Source of the DNA: Theocolax elegans
Taxonomy: Eukaryota > Arthropoda > Insecta > Hymenoptera > Cerocephalidae
Length of the DNA: 64,000 nt
NCBI GenBank assembly: GCA_026168455.1
Contig: CM047425.1
Coordinates: 26,467,058-26,531,057 of the forward strand
Direction of reading: 5' to 3'
The notes beneath the pieces were generated by a model that ran no database searches, was not told the origin of the DNA, and worked only from the letters and a program-made list of their open reading frames with translations. How positions within the stretch are numbered: the first letter of the stretch is position 1; every line of letters starts with the position of its first letter. Position numbers and translations under genes: made by a program. Positions 1 to 9,563 of this stretch are shown here, in pieces.

Positions 1-84
1 AGTGTGCTTCTTTACCCGTGAGGGGCATTTAGGTATTTGGGTTATTGGTTTTTTATGCATTATTCTATCAATTAATACTAGCTA
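1..84 (+). repeat. Fragment of the short inverted-repeat MITE family seen at 8656-9530 and 19285-19692
   Basis: These bases match, with few differences, the stretch that follows the SINE at 9348-9430 and the reverse complement of about 19375-19460. Only the middle of that repeat is present; the window edge cuts it on the left and it stops at about 84. The next ~100 bases to the Penelope-like element are AT-rich with a short run of CTCGCT-type units and hold no gene. Confidence 0.75.
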
Positions 85-183
85 AACTCCTCACTCGCTC
101 ACGCTCGCTCGCTGAAAAATCATTATATAATAGATAATATTAAATTAAACTAAAAAATTTTATTTGATAATTGTCACCCTCGA

Positions 184-665
184 TTGTTGTATTGATTGAA
201 GTATTCGATGTTGAGGGTCAGGTACATTAAATAATTAACATTATTTAGTCCATGCACGACGTTGCGTCTGCTTGATTTGCAGACATCTTCAAGTGCTAAT
301 TTATTATACAGAAATTATAAGTAAAAATAATAACAACATCAATAAAAAACAAAGAAAAAGCAAAATTACCAAACTCGCCGCTCGCAATTACAATATGCCA
401 TGGGTAGGCATCGTCAAGTAAACACAAATACGAAAAACAGCTGATATATATACCCGGCATTTAACAATGTGTGTAAACCTTTTCCAAATATAGAATGATA
501 ATTCTTAGAATTCGCCGCTTATATTTAATATATTCTTGTATAGACGGTTTAAATGTTGCGTATTTTTTTTCTATTAATCGTTGATTTACATTTATTTATG
601 TGCAACATCTCTGATATTATTCTTTTTTTGTAAGACGGTTCTTTATCTAGTATAATTGTGTTATC
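184..665 (-). repeat. Left arm of the Penelope inverted repeat (3' end of the element)
   Basis: Read on the minus strand this arm carries the end of the GIY-YIG coding remnant and then the non-coding tail. It pairs with 1885-2357 over its whole length with scattered mismatches and small indels. It holds a mutated version of the hammerhead-like core seen in the right arm. Confidence 0.85.
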
Positions 666-812
666 AAAATCGAATTCATGATCCCTATACTTTAACATAT
701 GAGACATAACAACAGAGTCTCGATTTTTTTGTTTAAGATGTTCTTTAATACGATCTTTTAGACAACGCTTCGTTTCACCTATACATGATGAAGGACACTG
801 TTTGCATTTAAA
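548..812 (-). pseudogene. GIY-YIG endonuclease remnant of the Penelope element
   Basis: After the stop that ends the RT frame, the same frame continues with a Cys-x2-Cys segment, CIGET (the degenerate YIG part) and KDRIKEHL, followed by the conserved helix region. This is the GIY-YIG nuclease that Penelope-like elements carry behind the RT to nick target DNA. The stop between GVVY and the first Cys pair cuts it off from the RT, and another stop ends it near 548. Part of this coding tail is duplicated in the inverted right arm. Confidence 0.75.
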
Positions 813-1889
813 TTAGTACACAACTCCTGTCACATCCCATTTGTTGGTTTGATCTTTCCCAAATTTTATTATATTGTCTAATTTATTATTAATAGAAGGA
901 ATTGTATTAACATTATACTTTTTAAGCATTGACGAACATTTGTTAAAAAACAGTTTTTTATATGGCAAGGTAAGTGTACAAATAGACGCTCGAAAAATCT
1001 GTTTATTTTGTACTTGTGAATATTTAATTGTGCGCAATCTATTCTTAATTAAAGAATTAATAAATTTTTCTGGGTAATTGTTATCTTGTAATAACTTTTT
1101 AACTATTTCTATATTACATTTATGGAAGCTATGATGTGACAGAGTAATTGCTTTGTCAACTAAATTGTATATGATGTTTTTTTTCTGTTTCATCGTATGA
1201 TTGGAACAATAATTTAGTAGGCGATTCGAATTTGTAGATTTTCTAAACCAATTTGTTATAATACTGTTATTTGATTTAATTATTGTAAGATCTAAGAAAT
1301 TTATGCAATCATTACATTCAATTTCATGTGTAAATTTTAAATGAGAATTATAATTATTAAAAACTTGTAATACTATATTTAATTGTTCCTTTTTTATACA
1401 CAAAATTGTGTCATCGACATATCTATAATAAAAAAGAGGAACGCAATTGTAAATATTTTTTAAATCTAACAAACAACTAGTTTCAAGATCATCCATTACT
1501 ATATCTGCAAAAATCGGAGAAATCGGAGATCCCATTGGACTCCCAAATAACTGTTTATAAGTTATATTATCAAAGGTAAAAAATGTATTATTAAAGAGAA
1601 ATTCTACTATATTATAAATCTCGTTGAACGGTATCTTACATTTATTGTGTATATATGAAAAACAACGATCGAGGCTATTAAGAACTTCCTCACAGGGAAT
1701 GTTTGTAAACAATGAACTGACATCCAGTGACAACAAAACAAATCCAGGTGGTATATTGATATTCTCAAGCTTTCCTTTTAAATCGTAACTGTTATTAATA
1801 TGTGATTTTGGAGTTGGTATAGCATTTTTAAGCTCATTATAGACTATTTTTGCTAAATAATGCGTAAGGCTATTAATTGTAGAACACAA
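813..1889 (-). pseudogene. Penelope-like reverse transcriptase, N-terminally truncated
   Basis: The 358-residue reading frame has RT motif A (SLDVSSLFTNIP, catalytic Asp near residue 56), the SPMGSPISP motif (about 117-125) and the catalytic box YVDD (157-160). The SLFTNIP and GSPMGSPISP wording is typical of Penelope RTs, which are related to telomerase. No ATG fits the start; the frame opens at the inverted junction, so the normal N-terminal part is missing. The frame ends GVVY, the start of the linked GIY-YIG domain, followed at once by a stop. The protein would copy element RNA at the target site. I see no other break inside the RT core, so loss of function comes from both ends. Confidence 0.85.
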
Positions 1890-2357
1890 TTATACTAGAT
1901 AAAGAACCGTCTTACAAAAAAAGAATAATATCAGAGATGTTGCACATAAATAAATGTATATTAACGATTAATAGAAAGGAAGATACGCAACATTTAAACC
2001 GTCTATACAAGAATATATTAAATATAAGCGGCGAATTCTAAGAATTATCATTCTATATTTGGAAAAGGTTTACACACATTGTTAAATGCCGGGTATATAT
2101 ATCAGCTGTTTTTCGTATTTGTGTTTACTTGACGATGCCTACCCATGGCATATTGTAATTGCGAGCGGCGAGTTTGGTAATTTTGCTTTTTCTTTGTTTT
2201 TTATTGATGTTGTTATTATTTTTACTTATAATTTCTGTATAATAAATTAGCACCTGAAGATGTCTGCAAATCAAGCAGACGAAACGTCGTGCATGGACTA
2301 AATAATGTTAATTATTTAATGTACCTGACCCTCAACATCGAATATTTCAATCAATAA
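1885..2357 (+). repeat. Right arm of the Penelope inverted repeat
   Basis: Reverse complement of the left arm, read on the plus strand. It begins within the endonuclease coding remnant and ends at the same tail sequence as the left arm, then runs into AT-rich DNA. It carries the better-preserved hammerhead-like core at 2254-2284. Confidence 0.85.
2254..2284 (+). ncRNA. Hammerhead-ribozyme-like core in the Penelope terminal repeat (degenerate)
   Basis: CTGAAGA is followed by a 6-bp stem (GTCTGC with GCAGAC, loop of 7) and then GAAA, the order of the conserved hammerhead core with stem II. Penelope-like elements are known to carry hammerheads in their terminal repeats. Here one extra base sits before stem II, stem III can only be very short, and the base at the expected cleavage position would be G, so this copy may not cleave. 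The left-arm copy has lost the GAAA box. Confidence 0.45.
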
Positions 2358-2481
2358 ACTAAAAAATATTTTATTATTTAGTTACATTCTAATATTATTT
2401 ATTAAATTGTACCCATATAGATTTATTATCATATGTATAATAATTATTGAATTTATTATTATTATACGATGAATTAAAATG

Positions 2482-3216
2482 TGTAACGGTGCATGTCGGG
2501 TTTTATGGAATAATGTACGGAGATAGCGTGAGTAGGGGCAACCCCGAGATCGCGCGTGACGAACTTACCTTCGCGCGCGATCGGGCCTCCCGTGCACTCC
2601 GTGAACGGCTCGCCGATACCTCAACAGCTACCGTGTACGTTGATATGGGCTCCAGAGTGAGCCCACTTCCGGAAGTACGAATTTAGGATTGGCAGACGAG
2701 TACCGCGGGCTCGTCTGCTTATCAAACTAAGGATCGGGATTCCTGGGTGAATACGGGATAACGAAATGATACGAATCAAAAGATAAAATGAAATTCAGAT
2801 TTATTCACTAATCCGAGATACAATAAAATAATTTGATCGCGGACGCGCGAAATGATATGATTGTTCGGGCGGCCTAAACGCACTCGCGGGGGGTCATAAC
2901 CTGGACGCAAGATCGCGGCACGAAGAGAGCACGCGAGAATTGCCCGAGTACATTATCCTCGTCGAGAGGGAAAAACTCTAACCTGGTACTCGGTGCGTAA
3001 ACCTCCTTGCGTCTCGAAGATAGTACTAGGGCGACGGCGGCGTCACTTCAATAGTCTCGAGGACCTTCCGTCTCGGTGGCTCACGTGAGAATATCTCTCT
3101 CCGATTCTCTCTCGTTCCCCCTCCCTTCCGTATCACGCGCGGTCTTACCCGACGGCCGTACGGGCCTCGCGATGTAGAACCATGACGAGTGGCTCGCGCT
3201 ATCGTCACTCGTCACA
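2482..3216. mobile_element. Solo LTR of an LTR retrotransposon, 735 bp
   Basis: A GC-rich island starts TGTAACGG and ends CGTCACA, flanked on both sides by the same four bases AATG (2478-2481 and 3217-3220). The inverted ends TG...CA plus a 4-bp target duplication define a solo LTR left by recombination between two LTRs. AATAAA-like signals occur on both strands, so orientation is unclear. Short open frames inside it are not convincing genes. Confidence 0.75.
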
Positions 3217-3220
3217 AATG

Positions 3221-4524
3221 ATAATATTAAAAAAATAGAAATTATCTATAAAAATAATTATTTTTGTATGAAATAGAGTTTAATTATTATTGCAATAGCA
3301 CTTTTCATAAAGGAATTATTATTGATTTTTTATTGTCATGTGATATGTATACATCTTTTGCAAATAATTGTCTTATTTATTTAGCAGTACTTATTAATTT
3401 GTGTGTTATTGGTAAATTGGTAATAGCACTTTTTTTACACTGAGAAAAATATTATAATAAATATTAAAATAATCTATATTAAAAATTACTATATTGTATA
3501 GGAAAGGTGTGACATTTCAGCAATATAATAATTTTTGCTATGTTATATAGTAAAATTTAGATATAATATCTTTTAATATCCAATATCGTAATTTTTGATA
3601 TTCAATATAGTAATTTTTATTCTATAAGTCAGCAAATTTTATTATTCAAACTGGTATTTTTTAAGTGCGAATTTAAGGAAGTAAAAATGAATTATATATT
3701 GTTTTTAATTAATTCGAAATAGAATGTATATATTGGGGGAATTCCTTTTGTCAATTAAGTACTACAGAAACATTTAATATTTGGAGATTTAATTATATAC
3801 TATTCTTACGCAGTTGATCGCAATTTTTATTCATTCTCATATATTTATTCATTACACTTAGTCACAAACTTAAATATTATTTCAATCACTATCATTGCAA
3901 TACGCTGAACGGAAGATACATTTTCGCATAATAACTAAATATCTTGTTGTTTCTTATATATAATTCACACATTTTTGAGCATTAGCGAGAAGAACTGGAA
4001 AAATAGAAAATTATATACACGCCACGTATTGGATGAGTGGAGTAATTAGAATAGCCTTAAATTAAAAAGTCGTCTCAAAACAATTGAATACTGAAAAAGA
4101 AACGAACGTATACGCGTATATAAAATATTTCTACAATACTTATTATACAAATTTTAATATATGTAGTATATACATTTCACTATATATGATGTAAGAACTT
4201 TTGTTATTTTGATATTAAAATTTGCTATTTACGTAAGATTGATTATAACATTACATATTAAATATTGTAAAACTTTATTTTATAAATTTTATAAAATAAA
4301 AAAATATAGTATAAATATATTAATAATTTTTGTCTATATATAACTAATTTATATAAAAACTCAACCAAATAATTAAATATTGATCATACATATATAATTA
4401 TAATTTATTTATATATTAGGTAGTTTATGTTATTATGTATTATGCTATTTATAGTATTTATGGTATTTATGTTATTTATATTATTTTGTTACTATTTATT
4501 ATTATTTTTATTATTATCTACTGG
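3221..4524. other. AT-rich spacer, no gene seen
   Basis: About 1.3 kb of very AT-rich sequence with short runs of ATAT and TTAT. I found no frame with recognisable protein similarity, no terminal repeats and no tandem array before 4525. Confidence 0.6.
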
Positions 4525-6076
4525 AACGCACATTACGAAATTAAAAAAAAATTAATATCTTCCTGTAGATGATGTCCAGGTCCCTTATGTTACCTCCAGG
4601 TCATCGCGGCATCATCTACTGAAAAGCTCATAAAAAATTAAAAAAAAAATTAATATCTTCCTGTAGATGATGTCCAGGTCCCTTATGTTACCTCCATGTC
4701 ATCGGGGCATCATCTACTGGAAGGTTCATTATAAAAATAAAAAAAAAATTTCTTCCTGTAGTTGATGTCCAGGTCCCTAATGTTACCTCCAGGTTAACGG
4801 AACAACATCTACTGAAAGGCCTATTAAAAAAAATAAAAATTTTTTTTCCTGTAGAAGATGTTTAGGTCCCTACTGTTACCTCCAGGTTGACGGGGCATCA
4901 TCTACTGGAAAGCCTATTACGAAACCAAAAAAAGAATTTTTCCTGTAGATGATCTGCAGGTCACAAATGTTACCTCCCGGTCATCGGGGCAACATCTACT
5001 GGAAGGCATGTTACGAAATAAAAAAAAAATTTCCTTCCTGTAGAAGATGTCCAGGTCCCTACTCTTACCTCCAAGTCAACGGGGCATCATCTACTGGAAG
5101 GCCTATTACAAAACCAAAAAATAAATTTTCTTCCTGTAGATGATGTGCAGGTCACAAATGTTACCTCCCGGTCATCGGGGCAAATCTACTGGAAGGCATG
5201 TTACGAAATAAAAAAAAAAATTTCCTTCCTGTAGAAGATGTCCAGGTCCCTACTCTTACCTCCAAGTCAACGGGGCATCATCTACTGCAAGGCCTATTAC
5301 AAAACCAAAAAATAAATTTTCTTTCTGTAGATGATGTGCAGGTCACTAATTTTACCTCCAGGACATCGGGGCAAATATACTGGAAGGCCTATTACGAAAC
5401 CAAAAAAAAATTTTTTCTTCCTGTAGAAGATGTCCAGGTAGGTAATGTTACCTCCAGGTCATCGGGACAACATTTAGAGAAAGACTTATTACGAAATAAA
5501 AAAAAAAATTTCTTCCTGTAGAAGATGTCCAGGTCGGTAATGTTACCTACATGTCATCGGGGAAAAATCTACTGAAAGACCTATTACGTAATTAAAAAAA
5601 ATTTTCTTCCTGTAGAAGATGTCTAGGTCCCTACTGTTACCTTCAGGTCGACGGGGCATCATCTACTGGAAGACATATTACGAAATAAAAAAAAAAATTT
5701 TTGTTCCTGTAGAAGATGTCCAGTTCGGTAAAGTTACCTCCAGGTCATCGGGGCAACATTATAGAAAGACATATTACAACATAAAAAAAAAATATTCTTC
5801 CTGTAGAAGATGTCCAGGTCGGTAATGTTACCTTCAGGTCATCGGGGCAATATCTACTGGAAGGCATATTACGAAATCAAAAAAAACAATTTTTCTTCCT
5901 GTAGAAGATGTCTAGGTCCCTACTGTTACCTCCAGGTCGACAGGGCATCATATACTGGAAGGCCTATTACGAAACCAAATAAAAAAATTTTACTTCCTGT
6001 AGATGATGTCCAGGTCCCTACTGTTACCTCCAGGTCGACGGGGCATCAGATACTGGATCTCATATTTCGAAATTAA
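4525..6076. repeat. Tandem array, ~95 bp unit, about 16 copies
   Basis: The string TCCTGTAGA recurs at about 4561, 4659, 4754, 4847, 4941, 5036, 5131 and so on to 5995, giving a period of 93-98 bp. Each unit holds an A-rich stretch, then TTCCTGTAGATGATG, and ends with CATCATCTACTGGAA, its near reverse complement. Adjacent units can therefore form a 15-bp stem with an A/T-rich loop. Unit length drifts mainly through the A run. Open frames across the array are by-products of the period. It could be a satellite or the internal repeats of a larger non-autonomous element. Confidence 0.9.
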
Positions 6077-6364
6077 AAAAAAATATTCCCTTATATATTA
6101 AATATTCCCATATATTTGTTGATGATATAACTAATCGACTATAAAAATATAAAAAACAGTTACAACTAATCGACTATAAAAAAGTAAAAAAAGTAAATAA
6201 AAAAGTAATTAAACACCTATAAAAAAGTTAAATACTGTTTCTTATTAATACGTGTGGTTCCGCAATCACATTCATTAAAAAAAATTCATTTTTTCGAAAA
6301 TCCAAGAAAGATAAAAAATAAGAAGAGTTAAAAAATAAAAAGCCGCCTGTACGGACGTACGGAC

Positions 6365-6455
6365 CCCTTATATGTGAGTCGTTACATATGTTTTATAACC
6401 TCAAAACATCAAGATAACACGTAGTGTCACCATAAGTACCGATACTGATGTTTAT
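6365..6455 (+). repeat. Right end of the short inverted-repeat MITE family
   Basis: Matches 9430-9530 and the reverse complement of about 19285-19375, including the terminal GTCACCATAAGTACCGAT. Only this end is present. It abuts, through a (TA)n tract, the hairpin end of the Helitron-like repeat at 6553; the same junction recurs inverted at 19261-19290. Confidence 0.75.
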
Positions 6456-6552
6456 ATACATATACACATATATATATATATGTTGAATCCTGAATTCTTA
6501 GACACGGCGGCGGCGGGGAAATAATTATATATTATACATATATATATATATG

Positions 6553-7870
6553 CTAGAGGGGCTTCGCCCCCCTGCGCGCTTCGCGCGCCAACCCCCTATT
6601 TTTAATTTCGAAAAAGGTTTTTCGTAAATAATTTATTTAAAATAATGTTTTAAATTGTATTATTTTTTCACTACCATGGACACCTTAAAAATTAAACAGA
6701 TTCACACAACACCATGGAGGTATTGCTATAGTTATTATAATTTATGAATAAAAGTTTACCAAAATTTAATGTAATGAAATCAGAATAAAAATAATAAAAA
6801 AAATAGAGACATATTAAATGTTAACTGTAAATTTTAAACTATATGAATTTTTATAAAGCTTAAATTTATATTTTAATAATTATAAATGTTAATGAAAAAT
6901 TAACTTACCAAAAATAGTAAAGTACATATCCTTACTAAATTCTAGTATTTTAGTAACAACTTATTAAAATTTTGGATTATTTTAAACGGTTATAAATAGA
7001 ACTACACCTCCTAAAATTAATTTATTTAATGACGAACGATGATCGCCAAAAGTTCTATGTCATTAATATTTTGTACTTTTAGAGTAATAAAACTTTCTTC
7101 TTAATTAAATTAATTTTTGTATTAGTTTTAAAGAATTATTTTTAAAATTTTAGCGCTGTTTCTTCCATTTCTCCCGTGATTCGTAATTTGCACCCTCTTT
7201 CAAAATTTGCGTTTTAATCCATAATTATATCCAATTTATTTTTACTATGCAGAGCCCAAATATTTATTTTGATTATTATAAACAAATTCATTTCTTAAAT
7301 ATCCTTCTGTTTCTAATAAATACATACTTGTTTATTTAAAATATTGTGTTATATAAATATAAATTATCTACACACTTATATATCCATACAATTTTGAAAT
7401 ATTAATTTAGAAAATATTTAAATTAAATGCTCCTAAATTAATAGTTTTTGAAAATCTATTCAAATGTAATTCGTATTTTATATTGCCACTGTTAAAATTT
7501 GAATTTTCTTTTGCCTATACTGTTAATAATAAAATTATCTTAAAAATGCAATAATTAATATATTTAATTTTTAACCCATTGTATATACCATATGGATATT
7601 TGGAAAAGTGTATGTTATACTTGATTAATGTTTATTTCATCTTCAAACAATTTTGCAACTGTATTTAAAGCATTACATTCAAGTTTAGATCCGTTATTAT
7701 TATTGAGTATACGTTTAAAAATTTTGTGAGTTTTATCAAGAATGAGTAAACAAATACACATTCTTTCAAGTTATGTTCACAACTTTTTTTTTGCGCACGC
7801 AAAAAATACATATATTATGTATTCTTGAAAAAACAATTTTAAAATATATATATATTATATAAATATTCCG
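6553..7870 (-). mobile_element. Helitron-like non-autonomous repeat, copy A
   Basis: Read on the minus strand this ~1.3 kb AT-rich repeat ends with two GC hairpins (a GCGCGC/GCGCGC stem, then a GGGGC/GCCCC stem) followed by CTAG. A GC-rich hairpin just before CTRR is the signature of Helitron 3' ends. It is collinear with 17985-19264 in reverse, and with partial copies at 42915-43520 and 58035-58222. No Rep or helicase coding is visible, so it would be non-autonomous. The base after CTAG is C here instead of the expected T. Classification is inference from the terminus only. Confidence 0.5.
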
Positions 7871-7930
7871 CCGCACGCACACACACCCACATACATACAT
7901 ACATATACATACATATATATACATATATAT

Positions 7931-8427
7931 GGGCTATCACGTCAAATGGTACGATGAAAATTTTAAATCACTCCAAAATTTGAGAACAGGCTGGAAACAT
8001 CTTCCAGAACATACAAAAAAACTTAAGTGTTAAAAATAATTTGGTTAAGAGTTATTCGACCATGAAAAGTGGAAATTTTTCAATTTTTCAGAAAAATTTC
8101 TTTTTTTAAAGCCATTTATCTCAAAATCTGTTGATTTTTCTTAAAAACATTACAAACAACTTTTGTTTAAATTAATCTTTAGAACTTATCTACCATGGTT
8201 ACATTTCTTAATTGTAAAATCTCGAAGAGTTAGAACACCCGGACATATTGAATATCAAAAAAAAGGCTACCACATCACAATCGATTTTGATCTAACACCG
8301 CTTAGAAGATCACATTTTTCGAGAGCTTTCGAATGGCTTGGGTTAGCTTATTGGCCAAGACCGCTGTTGTAAGTTATGCCTCATAAACATCATAAAATCA
8401 CTAATTTTCATGTATTTTAGGGCATAA
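7931..8427 (+). repeat. Half copy (left arm plus loop) of the ~950 bp palindromic element
   Basis: Begins GGGCTATCACGTCAA next to TATATAT and follows the left arm of the palindrome at 20912-21859 through its loop, then stops. The right arm is missing, so this copy cannot fold back. The small open frame inside has its counterpart in the other copies and is not protein-coding by any sign I can see. Confidence 0.8.
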
Positions 8428-8597
8428 CACGTACACACACGCGCGCACACATACACACACACACACACTCATATATATATTACATATATATATAACATAT
8501 ATATGACATATATATATATATGTTGAATTCTGAATTCTTAGACACGGCGGCGGCTAAATATTTATATATTATAGAGAGATATAACATACATATATAT

Positions 8598-8632
<35 letters not shown>

Positions 8633-8655
8633 CATATATATATAACATATATGTA
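8428..8655. repeat. (CA)n and (TA)n microsatellite with an embedded GGC-rich motif
   Basis: Short CA and long TA dinucleotide runs surround the phrase TTCTTAGACACGGCGGCGGC at about 8537. The same phrase occurs at about 6495 and, inverted, at about 21895. Confidence 0.8.
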
Positions 8656-9530
8656 TGCCGACAAATTCTTACGGGAAATGGGAATTGTGCTTACTTTGGG
8701 GGAATTATGCCGACGTCAGCATAATTCCACCGAAAATTCAACCATGTATCGGTACTTATGCCGACACACAAAAAATCGGAAAATTAGCTTTGTGAGCCCC
8801 GCTTTGACGTTATAATATTAATGTAGGATTGAAGTTAGAACCTCATTCGAAGTGCCGGAGGCCTCCGTTCATTAATATTATAAGGTCATAGAGCCGCGGT
8901 GGCTCATGGGTAGAGCTCCCGACTCTCACACCGAGGGTCGTGGGTTCGATCCCAGACGTGTACCTCTGAAAATTTTTTCATGTGCATTTTTCGAACACCG
9001 CGACTCAGTGGCTCGGCGTGTCACTATAATGTGACGCCAGTTCAGGTGCGCGTGCGTTTCGTGCATTTGTCAGTGCATGAGAGGCACGGGCATCTGAACT
9101 ATAGGGAACGTTAGGGACGCGAAGATGTAAAGAGGATCGCGGTGGTTCCATCGGGAGGACAGGAAACTGTAATTATTAGACTAATTACAGTGACCGATGA
9201 TATCTTCCGATGGACACAAGCACCACTGTTTCAACTACATGTGCTTTGTTTACAGACACACCGTTCACCTCCGTCGCTGATTAGCCCTGGCAGCATAAAT
9301 AGAGCGACGTTAAATAACATAAAAAAAAAAAAAATATTATAAGGTCAAATTGTGCTTTTTTACCAGTGAGGGGTATTTAGGTATTTGGGTTATTGGTTTT
9401 TTATGCATTGTTCTATCAATTAATATTCTCCCCCTTATATCTGAGTCGTTACATATGTTTTATAACCTCAAAGCACCAAGATAACACGTAGTGTCATCAT
9501 AAGTTCCGATACTGATGTTTATATATATAT
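8656..9530 (+). mobile_element. Short inverted-repeat MITE interrupted by a SINE
   Basis: The two outer parts (8656-8888 and 9348-9530) join into the same ~410 bp repeat as the inverted copy at 19285-19692. That copy has ends reading ATCGGTACTTATG on one side and the near inverse on the other, so it has terminal inverted repeats of about 18 bp. No coding capacity is seen. The superfamily is not identified. The SINE and its 15-bp duplication account for the break. Confidence 0.75.
8889..9332 (+). mobile_element. tRNA-derived SINE, copy 1
   Basis: The head carries pol III promoter boxes: A box TGGCTCATGGG at 8900-8910 and B box GGTTCGATCCC at 8943-8953. The body is about 350 bp and the tail ends in a poly(A) run. 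It is flanked by a 15-bp target duplication (AATATTATAAGGTCA at 8874-8888 and 9333-9347). Near the 3' end CGTCGCT and AGCGACG can pair as a 7-bp stem, a possible recognition site for the partner LINE reverse transcriptase. The tRNA-like head is too divergent and the element too long to be a functional tRNA gene. Confidence 0.9.
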
Positions 9531-9563
9531 GTCATCTATATGTTATATATATATGTCATACAT

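Larger units (their letters stand above)
184..2357 (-). mobile_element. Penelope-like retroelement, inverted-duplication form
   Basis: Two arms of about 475 bp (184-665 and 1885-2357) are near-perfect reverse complements and flank a reverse transcriptase read on the minus strand. The left arm is the true 3' end after the RT and its endonuclease remnant. The right arm is an inverted, 5'-truncated second copy joined where the RT reading frame begins. Penelope-like elements are known for terminal repeats in direct or inverted orientation and for frequent 5' truncation, so the layout fits the family. The element is dead here: the RT lacks its N-terminus and a stop separates it from the GIY-YIG part. 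Confidence 0.85.

Noticed and set aside
4949..6076. Several open frames of 60-107 codons in the tandem array
   Set aside because: They follow the ~95 bp repeat period, start and stop at unit borders and have no sign of a protein family.
4525..6076. CRISPR-like array
   Set aside because: Units are directly contiguous and similar along their full length, with no unique spacers, and the window is eukaryotic. The same holds for 34684-35207.
8889..8960. Stand-alone tRNA gene
   Set aside because: The A and B boxes belong to a SINE with body, poly(A) and target duplication; the anticodon stem and acceptor stem do not form properly. The same holds for 25450-25520.
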